DNA from: an uncultured Bacteroidales bacterium
GTDB lineage: Bacteria; Bacteroidota; Bacteroidia; Bacteroidales; UBA932
Direction of reading: 5' to 3'
DNA: 64,000 nucleotides
Assembly: GCA_947302175.1 (NCBI GenBank)
Contig: CAMYVB010000005.1
Span: 1-64,000 of the forward strand
Shown: in pieces, positions 54,682-64,000 of the stretch
How positions within the stretch are numbered: position 1 is the stretch's first letter
Layout: each line of letters starts with the position of its first letter
Notes under the pieces: generated by a model
Database searches by the model: none
Told to the model about the DNA's origin: nothing
The model's input: the letters and a program-made list of their open reading frames with translations, nothing else
Program-made: the position numbers and the translations under genes

Positions 54682-56676
54682 CTATTCCAGTCCCTTTTTC
54701 AGGAACTCGACGTAAGCGTCGCGGTCGAGATTGTAGCTGCGGGCGGGGATTTTAAGCTCTCCCGTGGCGGGATCTATGACGGCGTAGTATGGCTGGGCAT
54801 TCACGCCGAAGCGGCTCGCCATGAAATAGGAATTAATCTTTCCAAGGCTTTTCAGGGTCTTACCCTCGGGGGTAACGACCCATTCTTTTTCGTCGAGGAC
54901 AGTCTTGTCGTCGCCGTATAGCGAGCAGACTATATAATCTTCCTTCATGAGCTGAAGAACTCTCGGGTCGCTCCAAACCCTTGCCTCCATTTCGCGGCAG
55001 TTAACGCAGCCGTGACCGGTGAAATCCAGAAGTATGGGTTTGCCTTCCTGAAGTGCGGCTGCCTGCGCTTCCTCAAAGTCGAAATAGGCGGGAATGCCGT
55101 AGGGAAGGTGCAGGAAATCAGAGTATTTCCTGGAAGTGGCTTCTTTGTCCCCGGCCTTGGACTCTTCAATAACAAAAGTTGCCTTTGACGGCCTCTGCTC
55201 GGGGTCGAGGACGAAATCCTGCGTTGTTATGGGCGGGAGGTAGCCCGACAAGGCCTTTAGCGGCGCACCCCACATGCCCGGTATCATCCACACGACGAAA
55301 GTGAAATCGATAATCACCAGCACGAGGCGTCCCACACCTATGTGCTCCACGGGGCTGTCGTACTTGAAGCGTATCTTTCCAAGAAGATAAAGACCGAGCA
55401 GCGAGAACACGACTATCCATATAGCCAGATAGACATCCCTGTCGAGAAGGCCCCAGTGGTAGGTCTGGTCGGCGACCGAGAGGAACTTAAGTCCCAGCGC
55501 CACTTCGACGAATCCCAGCACAACCTTCACGCTGTTGAGCCAGCCTCCGCTCTTTGGCAGCTTGTCAAGCAGCGAGGGCACGAACGCCAGCAGCATGAAC
55601 GGCAGGGCAAAGGCGCAGGAGAACGCAAACATGGTGACTATGGGCTCCCAGAACTGCCCCTGCGTGCTCTTTATCAGCACCGAGCCGACTATGGGGCCCG
55701 TGCATGAGAACGAGACCAGAACCAGCGTAAGGGCGAGGAAAAACACCCCGCCTATGCCTCCGCTGCCTGATTTCCTGTCGGACTTATTGAGCCACGATGA
55801 GGGCAGCGTTAGCTCGAAAGCGCCGAAGAACGAGGCCGCGAATAACATAAAAATGACGAAGAACAGGATATTGGGCAGCCAGTGCGTGGCGAGCCAGTTG
55901 AAGATATCGGCAGTCACAGTCTCGCCTCCGGCAAAGTATGTTATCAGTATGATGACTGCGATGGGGAGGGTATAAAGGGCGATGATGCTGAGGCCATAAA
56001 TGAGGGCAAGTGCGTGTCCGCGGCCCTTTTTCTTCTTCTCGCCTTCGGCTTCCTGGTTCTGCCTCAGGAAAAAGCTCACAGTCATGGGCACCATAGGGAA
56101 TACGCAGGGCGTGAGAAGAGCTACGAAGCCCCAGGCTATTGCCGCGAGAATCAGCGCCCAGAGAGAATTGGAACCGCCCTTCGCGGGAGTCTCAGCCTTC
56201 TTCGCAATTCCCTTGCCTGCAGGCATTTTCAGCTCCGTGCTCCACTCCTCGGGCGGGAGGCAGACGGCGTCGTTGCAGGCCTGCCACTCAATGGTAAGGG
56301 GAACGACGGTCTTTTTGCCACTGAGGAGTTCCACCACCTGGCTTATTATGACAGTGCCTTCAAGCGTCCCTATCTCCATTTCGAATACAGGGTCCATGGC
56401 CCTTTTGACTTCGCTCTTGATTTCAGCTTCGCCCGGGACTTTGATGTCGTCGGAGGGGCCTATCTTCAGGACGGTGCCGTTGGGGCCCTTCATTCCGTAA
56501 TCCTCGAGGTCGTATATGTGCCAGGGGGAGGGGACTGAGCCGGTAATGAGTATTTCGCAGACGTTGCCATCCTGCCTGAGGACTTCGGCCTTCCATGTGA
56601 CGGGGTTGCCGGTGGGGGCGCCGAAAGAGCGGATTGACAGCAGCAGGGCGGGTATGAGGAGCCGGAGGAGTTTCAT
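54682..56676 (-). CDS. dsbD: Thiol:disulfide interchange protein DsbD-like
   Basis: N-terminal WQACNDAVCLPPEEW, central LLTPCVFPMVPMTVSFFL, C-terminal thioredoxin-like DFTGHGCVNCREME. Confidence 0.92.
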   Translation of the reverse strand: MKLLRLLIPALLLSIRSFGAPTGNPVTWKAEVLRQDGNVCEILITGSVPSPWHIYDLEDYGMKGPNGTVLKIGPSDDIKVPGEAEIKSEVKRAMDPVFEMEIGTLEGTVIISQVVELLSGKKTVVPLTIEWQACNDAVCLPPEEWSTELKMPAGKGIAKKAETPAKGGSNSLWALILAAIAWGFVALLTPCVFPMVPMTVSFFLRQNQEAEGEKKKKGRGHALALIYGLSIIALYTLPIAVIILITYFAGGETVTADIFNWLATHWLPNILFFVIFMLFAASFFGAFELTLPSSWLNKSDRKSGSGGIGGVFFLALTLVLVSFSCTGPIVGSVLIKSTQGQFWEPIVTMFAFSCAFALPFMLLAFVPSLLDKLPKSGGWLNSVKVVLGFVEVALGLKFLSVADQTYHWGLLDRDVYLAIWIVVFSLLGLYLLGKIRFKYDSPVEHIGVGRLVLVIIDFTFVVWMIPGMWGAPLKALSGYLPPITTQDFVLDPEQRPSKATFVIEESKAGDKEATSRKYSDFLHLPYGIPAYFDFEEAQAAALQEGKPILLDFTGHGCVNCREMEARVWSDPRVLQLMKEDYIVCSLYGDDKTVLDEKEWVVTPEGKTLKSLGKINSYFMASRFGVNAQPYYAVIDPATGELKIPARSYNLDRDAYVEFLKKGLE

Positions 56677-56749
56677 GTGCGTGCTTTTTAGTCTTACAAA
56701 GATACATTTTTTTGAACTTTCTTAAAATTTTGCTAATATTGGATTGATT

Positions 56750-57604
56750 ATGACACTAGGTATTATAGGAATGGGCCTCATTGGAGGTTCGATGGCTTTG
56801 GACCTCCTGCGCGGGGGTTTTGCAGACGCCGTTTTAGGCGTTGAGCAGGACAGTGCGGCAGCTGCTGCGGCGCAGAGGATAGGTCTTTGCAGCGAAGTGG
56901 TTTCGCTGGACGAATGTGTGGACAGGAGCGATATTGTTATCGTGTCAGTGCCGGTGAGCGCCGCTCCCAAGGTGCTCCGCGAAGTGCTGGACCGTTTCCA
57001 GGCGACCGGGGCGACGGACAAGATCGCAATCGACGTGTGCTCCACAAAGGAGAGCATATGCGCGGCGGTTAAATACCATCCCTGCCGCAGCCAGTACGTC
57101 GCCACCCATCCCATGGCCGGCACCGAGTATTCGGGCCCCTGGGCTGCCCAGCCCGGCATTTTCGACGCCAAGGCCTGCATATTCGCGGACACTGAAGAGT
57201 CGTCGCCCAAGGCCCTGCACGCCGTTGAGGATATGTATTCCGCCCTCAATATGCGCATCATACGCATGAGCGCGGACGCCCACGACGTCCACGCCGCCTA
57301 TGTGTCCCACCTTTCGCATATCATCTCCTTCGCCCTTGCGCTCACTGTGCTCGACAAAGAGAAGGACGACAAGCATATCTTCGACCTCGCTTCCGGCGGT
57401 TTTTCGTCCACGGTGCGTCTCGCCAAGAGCGGCGCCCCCATGTGGGTCCCCATACTCATGCAGAACAGGGAGAACCTCCTGCGGGTCATGGACACCTACA
57501 TGGACTTCATGGAGAGTTTCAAGGACGCGCTGGAGTCCTACGACGAGGATGCCGTAAGGGAGCTTGTTGAAGGAGCTAACAAGATCAGGAAAATAATACG
57601 TTGA
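56750..57604 (+). CDS. tyrA: Prephenate dehydrogenase
   Basis: TLGIIGMGLIGGSMALDLLRGG...ATHPMAGTEYSGPWAA...HVSHLSHIISFALA-type motifs. Confidence 0.92.
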   Translation: MTLGIIGMGLIGGSMALDLLRGGFADAVLGVEQDSAAAAAAQRIGLCSEVVSLDECVDRSDIVIVSVPVSAAPKVLREVLDRFQATGATDKIAIDVCSTKESICAAVKYHPCRSQYVATHPMAGTEYSGPWAAQPGIFDAKACIFADTEESSPKALHAVEDMYSALNMRIIRMSADAHDVHAAYVSHLSHIISFALALTVLDKEKDDKHIFDLASGGFSSTVRLAKSGAPMWVPILMQNRENLLRVMDTYMDFMESFKDALESYDEDAVRELVEGANKIRKIIR

Positions 57605-58695
57605 TGGCAGTCAAGATAGACTCAGTCCCCGTGTCTGAATGGGGATTCTTCACTCTCCCGCGCCCCATGGTGATCGCGGGCCCCTGCTCGGCTGAAAGCG
57701 AGGAGCAGGTCATGGAAACGGCAAAAGGCCTGAGCGCCTTCGGCATACATGTATTCCGTGCAGGCATCTGGAAGCCGCGCACCCACCCGGGCTGCTTCGA
57801 AGGAGCGGGCGTTCCCGGCCTCAAGTGGCTCCAGAGAATCAAGCGCGAGCTCGGCATGAAAGTGTGCACCGAGGTGGCGTCTGAGAAACACGTTTATGAG
57901 TGCATAAAGCACGGCGTGGACATGGTGTGGATAGGTGCGCGCACGAGCGCCAACCCTTTCCTCATGCAGGAAATCGCCGACGCCCTTCAAGGTACGGATA
58001 TTCCCGTCCTGGTGAAAAACCCCGTCAGTCCCGACGTGGATTTGTGGACCGGCGCTCTTGAGAGGCTCAATATGGCGGGAGTGAAGAAGCTTGGCCTTAT
58101 CCACCGCGGTTTCACCGCCATGCACAAGATTGCTTATCGCAACGAACCAGGCTGGGGGCTTGCCATAGAGATGCGCACCCGCTTCCCTGAACTGCCCTTC
58201 TTTGCCGACCCTTCGCACATGGGCGGCAGCAGGAAGTACCTTGCCGAGATAAGCCAGCGTGCCATGGACCTTGGTTTCGAGGGGCTCATGGTGGAGTCGC
58301 ACTGCGATCCTGCCTGTGCGCTGAGCGATGCCTCCCAGCAGCTCACGCCCCGCGACCTGCAGCGCCTGCTCGAGGAGCAGATTACTGTCCGCGACGCCGA
58401 CAGTGATGCCGCCGACTACAGGGAGAACATCAAGGCCCTGCGCTCAAGGATAGATGTCATAGACGAGAACCTCCTTTCGCTGCTCTCTTCCAGGATGGAT
58501 GTCTCCAAGAGCATAGGTCAGTACAAGAAAGACCACAACATCGCCATACTCCAGATGGACAGGTGGGATGCCCTGCTCGACGAAATGGTGCGCCAGGGTG
58601 GCTCCAAGGGCCTTTCCGAGCGTTTCCTTCGCGCTTTCTTCAACGATATACACGAAGAAAGCGTCCGGGTGCAGAACGAAGTGCTTTCAAAGTAG
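57604..58695 (+). CDS. Bifunctional DAHP synthase / chorismate mutase
   Basis: VIAGPCSAESEEQVMETAKGL...HRGFTAMHKIAYRNEPGW...DPSHMGGSRKYL; C-terminal AroQ-type IKALRSRIDVIDENLLSLLSSRMDVSKSIGQYK. Confidence 0.93.
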   Translation: MAVKIDSVPVSEWGFFTLPRPMVIAGPCSAESEEQVMETAKGLSAFGIHVFRAGIWKPRTHPGCFEGAGVPGLKWLQRIKRELGMKVCTEVASEKHVYECIKHGVDMVWIGARTSANPFLMQEIADALQGTDIPVLVKNPVSPDVDLWTGALERLNMAGVKKLGLIHRGFTAMHKIAYRNEPGWGLAIEMRTRFPELPFFADPSHMGGSRKYLAEISQRAMDLGFEGLMVESHCDPACALSDASQQLTPRDLQRLLEEQITVRDADSDAADYRENIKALRSRIDVIDENLLSLLSSRMDVSKSIGQYKKDHNIAILQMDRWDALLDEMVRQGGSKGLSERFLRAFFNDIHEESVRVQNEVLSK

Positions 58696-58741
58696 CACGG
58701 CCTGCGGCCCGGACGCCTTGCGTATCCTAAATTAATTCAGC

Positions 58742-60109
58742 CTAGAACTGATAGTTGATGCCGATACCGAGCCACATGCCGGCGTCGAGAGGTTTGTACA
58801 GGCACTTGGCCAGTTCCACGGAGACAATGAAGTTCTGGTTCATGGCGATCTTCAGACCTGCACCTGCGCTGTAGATGATGTCACCCACTTTTGTCGCGTC
58901 GTAGATGTTATTGAAATGCATGTAGGTCTGGGCACCCAGAATCTTGGCGGCTTCAGCCAGTTCGTTGGGACGGTATGCCTTGGTTATGACGCCTGCGTCG
59001 AAGAAAGGATTCATCGCGATGTAGAAGAACTGATTGGCGAGCTTGAATTTCACCAGCTTGACGCGGAGCTCGACGTTGGTCCAGGCCATGCCTTCGGTAA
59101 GGATCCTGTTCTCGCGCAGACCGCGGATGGTGCCGGTGGAGCCGAAGCCCTCGGATATCATGTTGCGCTGGACAAGGAGAGGGATGTTCTGGATCATGTA
59201 GAACGGAGTCTCACCGGCGATGGTCTGCTGCCAGGCCAGGCGGTATGCGAAGACGGGCTCGCCTGCAGGGATGTGGATGGGGATGGCGATGTAATGGCGG
59301 AAATACGCGCAGGCCTTGAGGTAACGCTGGTTGATGACGTTGCCGTTCAGGTAAGCCTCGGCCCAGATACCGTGATTGGGAGCTGCCTCGATGTCGCGGG
59401 TGTCAAACACCAGACCGGCGTTGATTTCCAGGGCGTTGCCGCCATTGACTTCTTCGGGCTTGATGATACCCAGCGTCTGATAGTCTTTGTAGAGGGTATA
59501 CTCGTGGCTGTAATACTGCTTTTCAGTGGAACCGTCAACAGTATAGCCGGTATCCTTCATGTCACCCAGCTTCCAGTTCCAGAAGTTCATGCCGGCGGCC
59601 CAGTTCAGGTTGTCCGTGATACGGCCCTGGAAATTGGCCAGGATGCGCAGCATGTTGCGGCTCATGCCGAAGTAATTGATTCCGGTGGTCTGGTTGGACC
59701 AGTACTCGGTGTACGGACTGGGAAGATTGGGCAGGGATGCGCCGCCGTTGAAACCCCAGAAACTGTAAAGGGGATCGTTCATGTAGGTGACGGAAGCATT
59801 CACGCGCATATTGGGAATCAGATACTTGGAGTCGTAGGCCAGATACAGGCGCATGCGGTGGCTGTGGGTGAAATAGGAACCCTCCCAGCTGATTTTGTGG
59901 AGGGGATCGGGATAGGTGTTACCGTCGCCGTAGTAGTAGACATCGCCGAAGGCGCCTGCCTGGAAACCGTTGTCGACGGAGTAAGTGGCAGTGGGGAGAA
60001 CGCCGAAGCTCCAGCCTGTCTTCATCTCTTTCTCTTCATTCTGAGCGGAGAGAAGGAACATGGGGGCAGCCATAAGGAGAGCTGCGACAGTGAGGATTAA
60101 TTTCTTCAT
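58742..60109 (-). CDS. BamA/TamA-like (Omp85 barrel) outer membrane protein
   Basis: 455 aa; signal peptide; GLVFDTRDIEAAPNHGIWAEAYLNG; GFGSTGTIRGLRENR; terminal GINYQF. Confidence 0.75.
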   Translation of the reverse strand: MKKLILTVAALLMAAPMFLLSAQNEEKEMKTGWSFGVLPTATYSVDNGFQAGAFGDVYYYGDGNTYPDPLHKISWEGSYFTHSHRMRLYLAYDSKYLIPNMRVNASVTYMNDPLYSFWGFNGGASLPNLPSPYTEYWSNQTTGINYFGMSRNMLRILANFQGRITDNLNWAAGMNFWNWKLGDMKDTGYTVDGSTEKQYYSHEYTLYKDYQTLGIIKPEEVNGGNALEINAGLVFDTRDIEAAPNHGIWAEAYLNGNVINQRYLKACAYFRHYIAIPIHIPAGEPVFAYRLAWQQTIAGETPFYMIQNIPLLVQRNMISEGFGSTGTIRGLRENRILTEGMAWTNVELRVKLVKFKLANQFFYIAMNPFFDAGVITKAYRPNELAEAAKILGAQTYMHFNNIYDATKVGDIIYSAGAGLKIAMNQNFIVSVELAKCLYKPLDAGMWLGIGINYQF

Positions 60110-60192
60110 GTTTCTGGTGTTAGTGTATTATTTCGTATTAGTTTTCGTGCAAATAGCGCCGCAAGTTAGGAATTTTTTGCGGGATTCCCATA

Positions 60193-60366
60193 CTATTGCC
60201 TTACTTCGATGATAACGGGCTGGCCCACATAACGTCCGTCATGGCTGTTGGCGAGGGCCTCGCGCAGGGCATTGTAGGGCTCTTCTTCCCATCCGCCCCT
60301 CTCAATCGGCGCCGTGCACGCCCCCGTCAAAACAATCAGCCCAATCAGGAAAACGATCTTTTTCAT
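60193..60366 (-). CDS. Very small lipoprotein (57 aa), unknown; possibly a remnant
   Basis: MKKIVFLIGLIVLTGACTAPIERGGWEEEPYNALREALANSHDGRYVGQPVIIEVRQ. Confidence 0.5.
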   Translation of the reverse strand: MKKIVFLIGLIVLTGACTAPIERGGWEEEPYNALREALANSHDGRYVGQPVIIEVRQ

Positions 60367-60454
60367 CTCTTTTAGATATATACTATGCAAACTTACACAA
60401 AATCGCCTGATTATCCTTGCTCAGCAGACCGTTTTAGATACGCTTGAATTGAAC

Positions 60455-61543
60455 TCAAAACACAGGGAAAGCGTCCGTGCTTTCGGGCGTCAGGGCGATG
60501 CATTCCATCTCGACGAGCCAGGTGGGGCGGCAGACGGGAGCGTGGAGGTAAAGCAGCGGCAGCGAAGGGTAACGCGCGGCAATGACGCCGCGGACAGTCT
60601 CATAGTCAGCGGGATTGCGAAGGTACACAAGACCCATACGCACGTCTCTGAAGCCCGCTCCGGCTTCCGAAAGCAGCGCATCGATATTCTCAAGCATACG
60701 GACGGTCTGGCGAGCGACATCCCCGATGTGGAGCACTTCACCCTTGGAATCAATGCTCGCAGTACCGGAGATGAAAACCTGCTGCCTGTCCCCATACTGA
60801 ACGGCCGTGCCCCGCTCGAAAGTCACTCCGTAAAGCGCAGTGGGGCTGAGGTGGTCGTACGCGTGCAGGAAGCGTATCTGCCCCTCATCGAGCCCTCCGA
60901 CGGCGTAGGCATCCATGGAAACGAGCGCGGCGGCATCAGCAGCCGAGCCTGCGATGCCCGTGCTGGCGATAAAATGCGTCTGAGGCGTGAGTCCCTGCTC
61001 AGTAAACACATTCCTGCGCCCGACGACCACTCCGCCGTAGTTGGAATCGATGTCGCGAACGAAAATCCAAGTGCGTATGCAATCATTGGCGAGCGTCAAA
61101 GCGCGAGCAGAAAGCCCTGAGACATACGAGCGGAAGATAGAGTCCATCTGCCTGTGCGAATCCCCTCCGGGGGAAAGCATCTGCGCCTGCCAGAAATGCG
61201 AATAGCCATTGTGCGAAACGCCGTCCCCAAAGCCATCGACGCAATAGACCCATGCAGCAATAGCCGTCCCGTCCAGCGGAGCTTGACCTATAATGGAAGT
61301 GGGGCAAGAGGGTAAAGAGCGGATCGCTTCTTCCAGCCCGGGCTGCAAAGAAGCGGCATCCTTAAGGAAGAAACGCCTGAACATCTGTCTTCCGCCGCCA
61401 AGGGACGCGACAGCCTCGCAAACGCAGCGCGCCTGCTCATCCGCGCTCATCGAAGGATCGCAAACGCGAATCAGATGGTGGCTCTCGCTAACTGCACCCT
61501 CGCGGGGGCAAAACACTTCAGTGGGGCAACTTATCTTCATCAA
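60455..61543 (-). CDS. Two-domain RidA/YjgF-fold protein resembling the chorismatase (FkbO/XanB2-like) superfamily
   Basis: 362 aa; RQQVFISGTASIDSKGEVLHIGDVARQTVRMLENIDALL...APVCRPTWLVEMECIAL. Confidence 0.65.
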   Translation of the reverse strand: MMKISCPTEVFCPREGAVSESHHLIRVCDPSMSADEQARCVCEAVASLGGGRQMFRRFFLKDAASLQPGLEEAIRSLPSCPTSIIGQAPLDGTAIAAWVYCVDGFGDGVSHNGYSHFWQAQMLSPGGDSHRQMDSIFRSYVSGLSARALTLANDCIRTWIFVRDIDSNYGGVVVGRRNVFTEQGLTPQTHFIASTGIAGSAADAAALVSMDAYAVGGLDEGQIRFLHAYDHLSPTALYGVTFERGTAVQYGDRQQVFISGTASIDSKGEVLHIGDVARQTVRMLENIDALLSEAGAGFRDVRMGLVYLRNPADYETVRGVIAARYPSLPLLYLHAPVCRPTWLVEMECIALTPESTDAFPVF

Positions 61544-61546
61544 AAA

Positions 61547-62683
61547 CTATCTCCCAATCTTGAGCGGCCGGCGCAGCGTGGGCCCTGCAAAGGACTCAAT
61601 GCGGGCTCCAAGACCATCCGTTGGCATTACCGTGTACTCATAAGGCACGCTGACACTCCCTTTTTGCAGCACTTCGAACGAATCATCATACACGCAGTCG
61701 CGGAACTCGCAGGCCTTGCAGGGGAACTCATTCGTCCTGTAGGCGCAATAAGGCTTGGTCCCGGGCGTGAAAACGCAGCCCTCAACGAGGAACTCCGAAT
61801 TCGTCCTGGGATTGATGCCCACAGTATTTTGGCAATCAAAATAGTTGTTCAGCACATGCACGGTGGCAAAGCGCGCCATAGGGATGCGCGACCACACGTT
61901 CTGCCACAGGCAGTGGTCGAAAGTGATGTTCAGCAGGTCCTCGTCCTCGTAATTATCGTCCCCGCTCGCAATGAGGACACCCAGGGAATGGCCCCCCGAC
62001 TGCTCAGTGATGCGGAAAGTGCACCAGCTCACTGTGGAGCAATCGCTGCCCTTCGTAAAGCCGAGCGCGCGGCAGGCGAAATCCTCGAAAGTGCAATGGT
62101 CAATCCAGACGTGGTCGCAACCGAAGCGGAAACTGACCATTGTGTCGGCCTTGCCCCTGAAGGCTCCGGGGCCGTCGAAATAGATGTTGCGGATAATAAT
62201 ATTGCCGCTGCCGCTGCGGAAATGCCAGAATCCCGAGCCCAGGTAACTCTCCCTCTGCTCGTCTGTAAAGCCTTCATCCCACATCAGTAGCGAACCCTGG
62301 AACGCGCTGCGAAGGACAGCACCGTTAGTCCCGACTATGGTTTTGTTCCTCAGCCCTTCAAAAACAGCGGTGCTGCTGCATACAAAAGGCCCCTTGGAAC
62401 CGTCCAGAACGACGATGTCGTACTCCCTTATAGCAGCTGCTATTTCGTCCCTCATGTCGCCTCCGTTGGAGCGGAGGACGGTCTTTCGCCCTTCTACGCC
62501 CTTTTCGGGGCATTTCGCTCCGCCGCTGAGGTCGTAATGACCGCCATTGATGTTTTCGCACAGGGCGAATCCCATCGGGGCATTAAGGTCATCACACGAA
62601 AGCGCGCCGGAGCACCCGGAAACGCTCAAAAGCAAAGCAAGGAGTGCTGCGGAAACGAAAGAAGAAGGGGCGCAGTTCTTCAT
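61547..62683 (-). CDS. Pectate lyase (PL1-like) lipoprotein
   Basis: Lipobox LLSVSGC; KTIVGTNGAVL, NIIIRNIYFDGPG, DHVWIDHCTFEDF, ATVHVLNNYF, INPRTNSEFLVEGCVF. Confidence 0.85.
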   Translation of the reverse strand: MKNCAPSSFVSAALLALLLSVSGCSGALSCDDLNAPMGFALCENINGGHYDLSGGAKCPEKGVEGRKTVLRSNGGDMRDEIAAAIREYDIVVLDGSKGPFVCSSTAVFEGLRNKTIVGTNGAVLRSAFQGSLLMWDEGFTDEQRESYLGSGFWHFRSGSGNIIIRNIYFDGPGAFRGKADTMVSFRFGCDHVWIDHCTFEDFACRALGFTKGSDCSTVSWCTFRITEQSGGHSLGVLIASGDDNYEDEDLLNITFDHCLWQNVWSRIPMARFATVHVLNNYFDCQNTVGINPRTNSEFLVEGCVFTPGTKPYCAYRTNEFPCKACEFRDCVYDDSFEVLQKGSVSVPYEYTVMPTDGLGARIESFAGPTLRRPLKIGR

Positions 62684-63687
62684 CAGACGAAATACTTCAG
62701 GTTGTCAAAGCAGGCCTTCAGCTCGCCTTCTTCAATCTTGTGAATGATTTCCACCACCTTGTCGTTCATGGGGGTGGGGAAGCCGACCTTGCGGCCGTAG
62801 GCGCAGACTACGCCGTTGATGGCGTCCACTTCGGTCTTTTTGCCTTTCTCTATGTCCTGGAGCATGCTGGCCTTCAGCAGGGCGTGCTTGCGTATGGCTA
62901 TGGGGATTATGAAGAAAGAAACGGCTTTCTTCACGGGGCCGTGGTAGTCGAGGAGCTTTACTATATCCTTGCCTTGGACGGGCTCAATCTTGATACCGCC
63001 CTTGGCGCATACATCTATGCATTCCTTGATGAGGGCCTGGACTATGGCGCGGGAACCCTTGTCTTTTGCAGCTTCGCCGAAGGTGCAGCCAAGAACGGCG
63101 CTCATGCCGGAGAAGGCGCTGTTGATGAGGAGCTTGCTCCACCTGGTGCCCACGAAGTTGGCGTCGAGTTCCACGGGGCCCATCTTTTCCAGCAGGGCCT
63201 TGACCTCGAGAATGTGCTTGTGGGGACGCACTGCGAGGGTGCCGAGAGAGAAAGTAAGGCTGTCGGGGGAGCTGGTGAGCTCGCACACGCCGGGTCCTTT
63301 CATGGTGGCGCCCCAGGCGACGGTGCAGCCGAGCACCCTGTCTTCACCCACGATTTCGCCTATCTGGAGCTCGGGGATGCCGTTCTGGAGGGTCACGATG
63401 ACGCCGTCTTCGGCAAGATAGTCCTTGAGGAAGGTGACGACCTCGGCATTGCGCTGCTGCTTTGTCATCAGGAAGATGATGTCGTACACTCCGCTCATCT
63501 CTTCGTCGGTGAGGGCGTTGACCTTCTGGACGAAGTTCATCGTGCCGGTAACGGTCGCGCCCTTCTCCTTGAGGGCTTCGACATGGGCCTTGTTGTGGTT
63601 GATGAGGTCTATCCGGCCTCCGTTCTTTGTGATGAATGCGCCGAGTATGGTCCCGAGGGAACCGGCGCCGTATATTGCTGTGCGCAT
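62683..63687 (-). CDS. panE: 2-dehydropantoate 2-reductase-like protein
   Basis: MRTAIYGAGSLGTILGAFITKNGGRIDLI...VVTFLKDYLAEDGVIVTLQNG. Confidence 0.88.
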   Translation of the reverse strand: MRTAIYGAGSLGTILGAFITKNGGRIDLINHNKAHVEALKEKGATVTGTMNFVQKVNALTDEEMSGVYDIIFLMTKQQRNAEVVTFLKDYLAEDGVIVTLQNGIPELQIGEIVGEDRVLGCTVAWGATMKGPGVCELTSSPDSLTFSLGTLAVRPHKHILEVKALLEKMGPVELDANFVGTRWSKLLINSAFSGMSAVLGCTFGEAAKDKGSRAIVQALIKECIDVCAKGGIKIEPVQGKDIVKLLDYHGPVKKAVSFFIIPIAIRKHALLKASMLQDIEKGKKTEVDAINGVVCAYGRKVGFPTPMNDKVVEIIHKIEEGELKACFDNLKYFV

Positions 63688-63691
63688 GGTT

Positions 63692-64000
63692 TTACTGGAG
63701 TTTAGTGTATGCAACTTTGCCGACGAGGGTGGTTGGAAGGGATTCCCTCACCTCGATTTCGTAGGGCATGGCGTATTTCGCCACGTGCCTGCGGCAGTGG
63801 TCCATTATGGATTCTATGGTCTCAGGGGTGTTCTCGTAGCCGTCGGTGAGGACGACGAAGGCCTTGACTTTCTGCATCTTGTAGGGGTCGGGAACGCCGA
63901 TGACGCAGCTGCGCTGTACGGCAGGGTGGCCTTCGAGTATGTTCTCGATCTGGGAAGGATAGACATTGTAGCCGCTGGTGATGATCATACGCTTAATCCT
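63692..64000 (-). CDS. AMP-dependent acyl-CoA synthetase/ligase, C-terminal part (N-terminus lies beyond the window)
   Basis: RIKRMIITSGYNVYPSQIENILEGHPAVQRSCVIGVPDPYKMQKVKAFVVL...LPTTLVGKVAYTKLQ. Confidence 0.9.
   Translation of the reverse strand, partial: RIKRMIITSGYNVYPSQIENILEGHPAVQRSCVIGVPDPYKMQKVKAFVVLTDGYENTPETIESIMDHCRRHVAKYAMPYEIEVRESLPTTLVGKVAYTKLQ

Noticed and set aside
1-64000. CRISPR arrays, prophage, integrase or IS transposase
   Set aside because: No regular spacer-repeat arrays and no recognisable cas, phage structural, integrase or transposase proteins among the ORFs

Overview
A 64 kb, GC-rich chromosomal segment that looks like an uncultured Bacteroidales/Bacteroidetes genome (-7 boxes of the TAnnTTTG type, short archaeal/eukaryote-type ProS, histone-H1-like protein, DUF3078, DAHP synthase-chorismate mutase fusion). 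Most of it is housekeeping: ppdK, lplA, proS, tilS, lpxD-lpxC-lpxA, rimP-nusA-infB, ettA, polA-ECF sigma-rsmG-rpmH, tadA plus tRNA-Gln, rmuC, pth-rplY, tyrS-rbfA, tdk, rsmI, dsbD, tyrA-aroG/CM. There is no rRNA, CRISPR array, prophage or recognisable transposase. The parts most worth a second look are: (i) phased TTTTGTGA direct repeats upstream of a membrane LytTR regulator; (ii) an 80-bp palindromic element present twice around a secreted-protein gene, with a compensatory base change in its stem; (iii) a perfect 21-bp inverted-repeat element lying in frame inside the E2 (lipoyl acyltransferase) gene; (iv) a six-gene sugar dehydrogenase / aldolase-SDR / PHP / 2-oxoacid dehydrogenase cluster; (v) a RimP reduced to its N-terminal domain; (vi) a compact divergent FNT-like channel; (vii) a tightly packed acyl-CoA ligase / ketopantoate reductase-like / pectate lyase / chorismatase-like operon; (viii) an overlapping polA-sigma-rsmG-rpmH gene chain. 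All calls come from reading the sequence and ORF translations; no database search was run.
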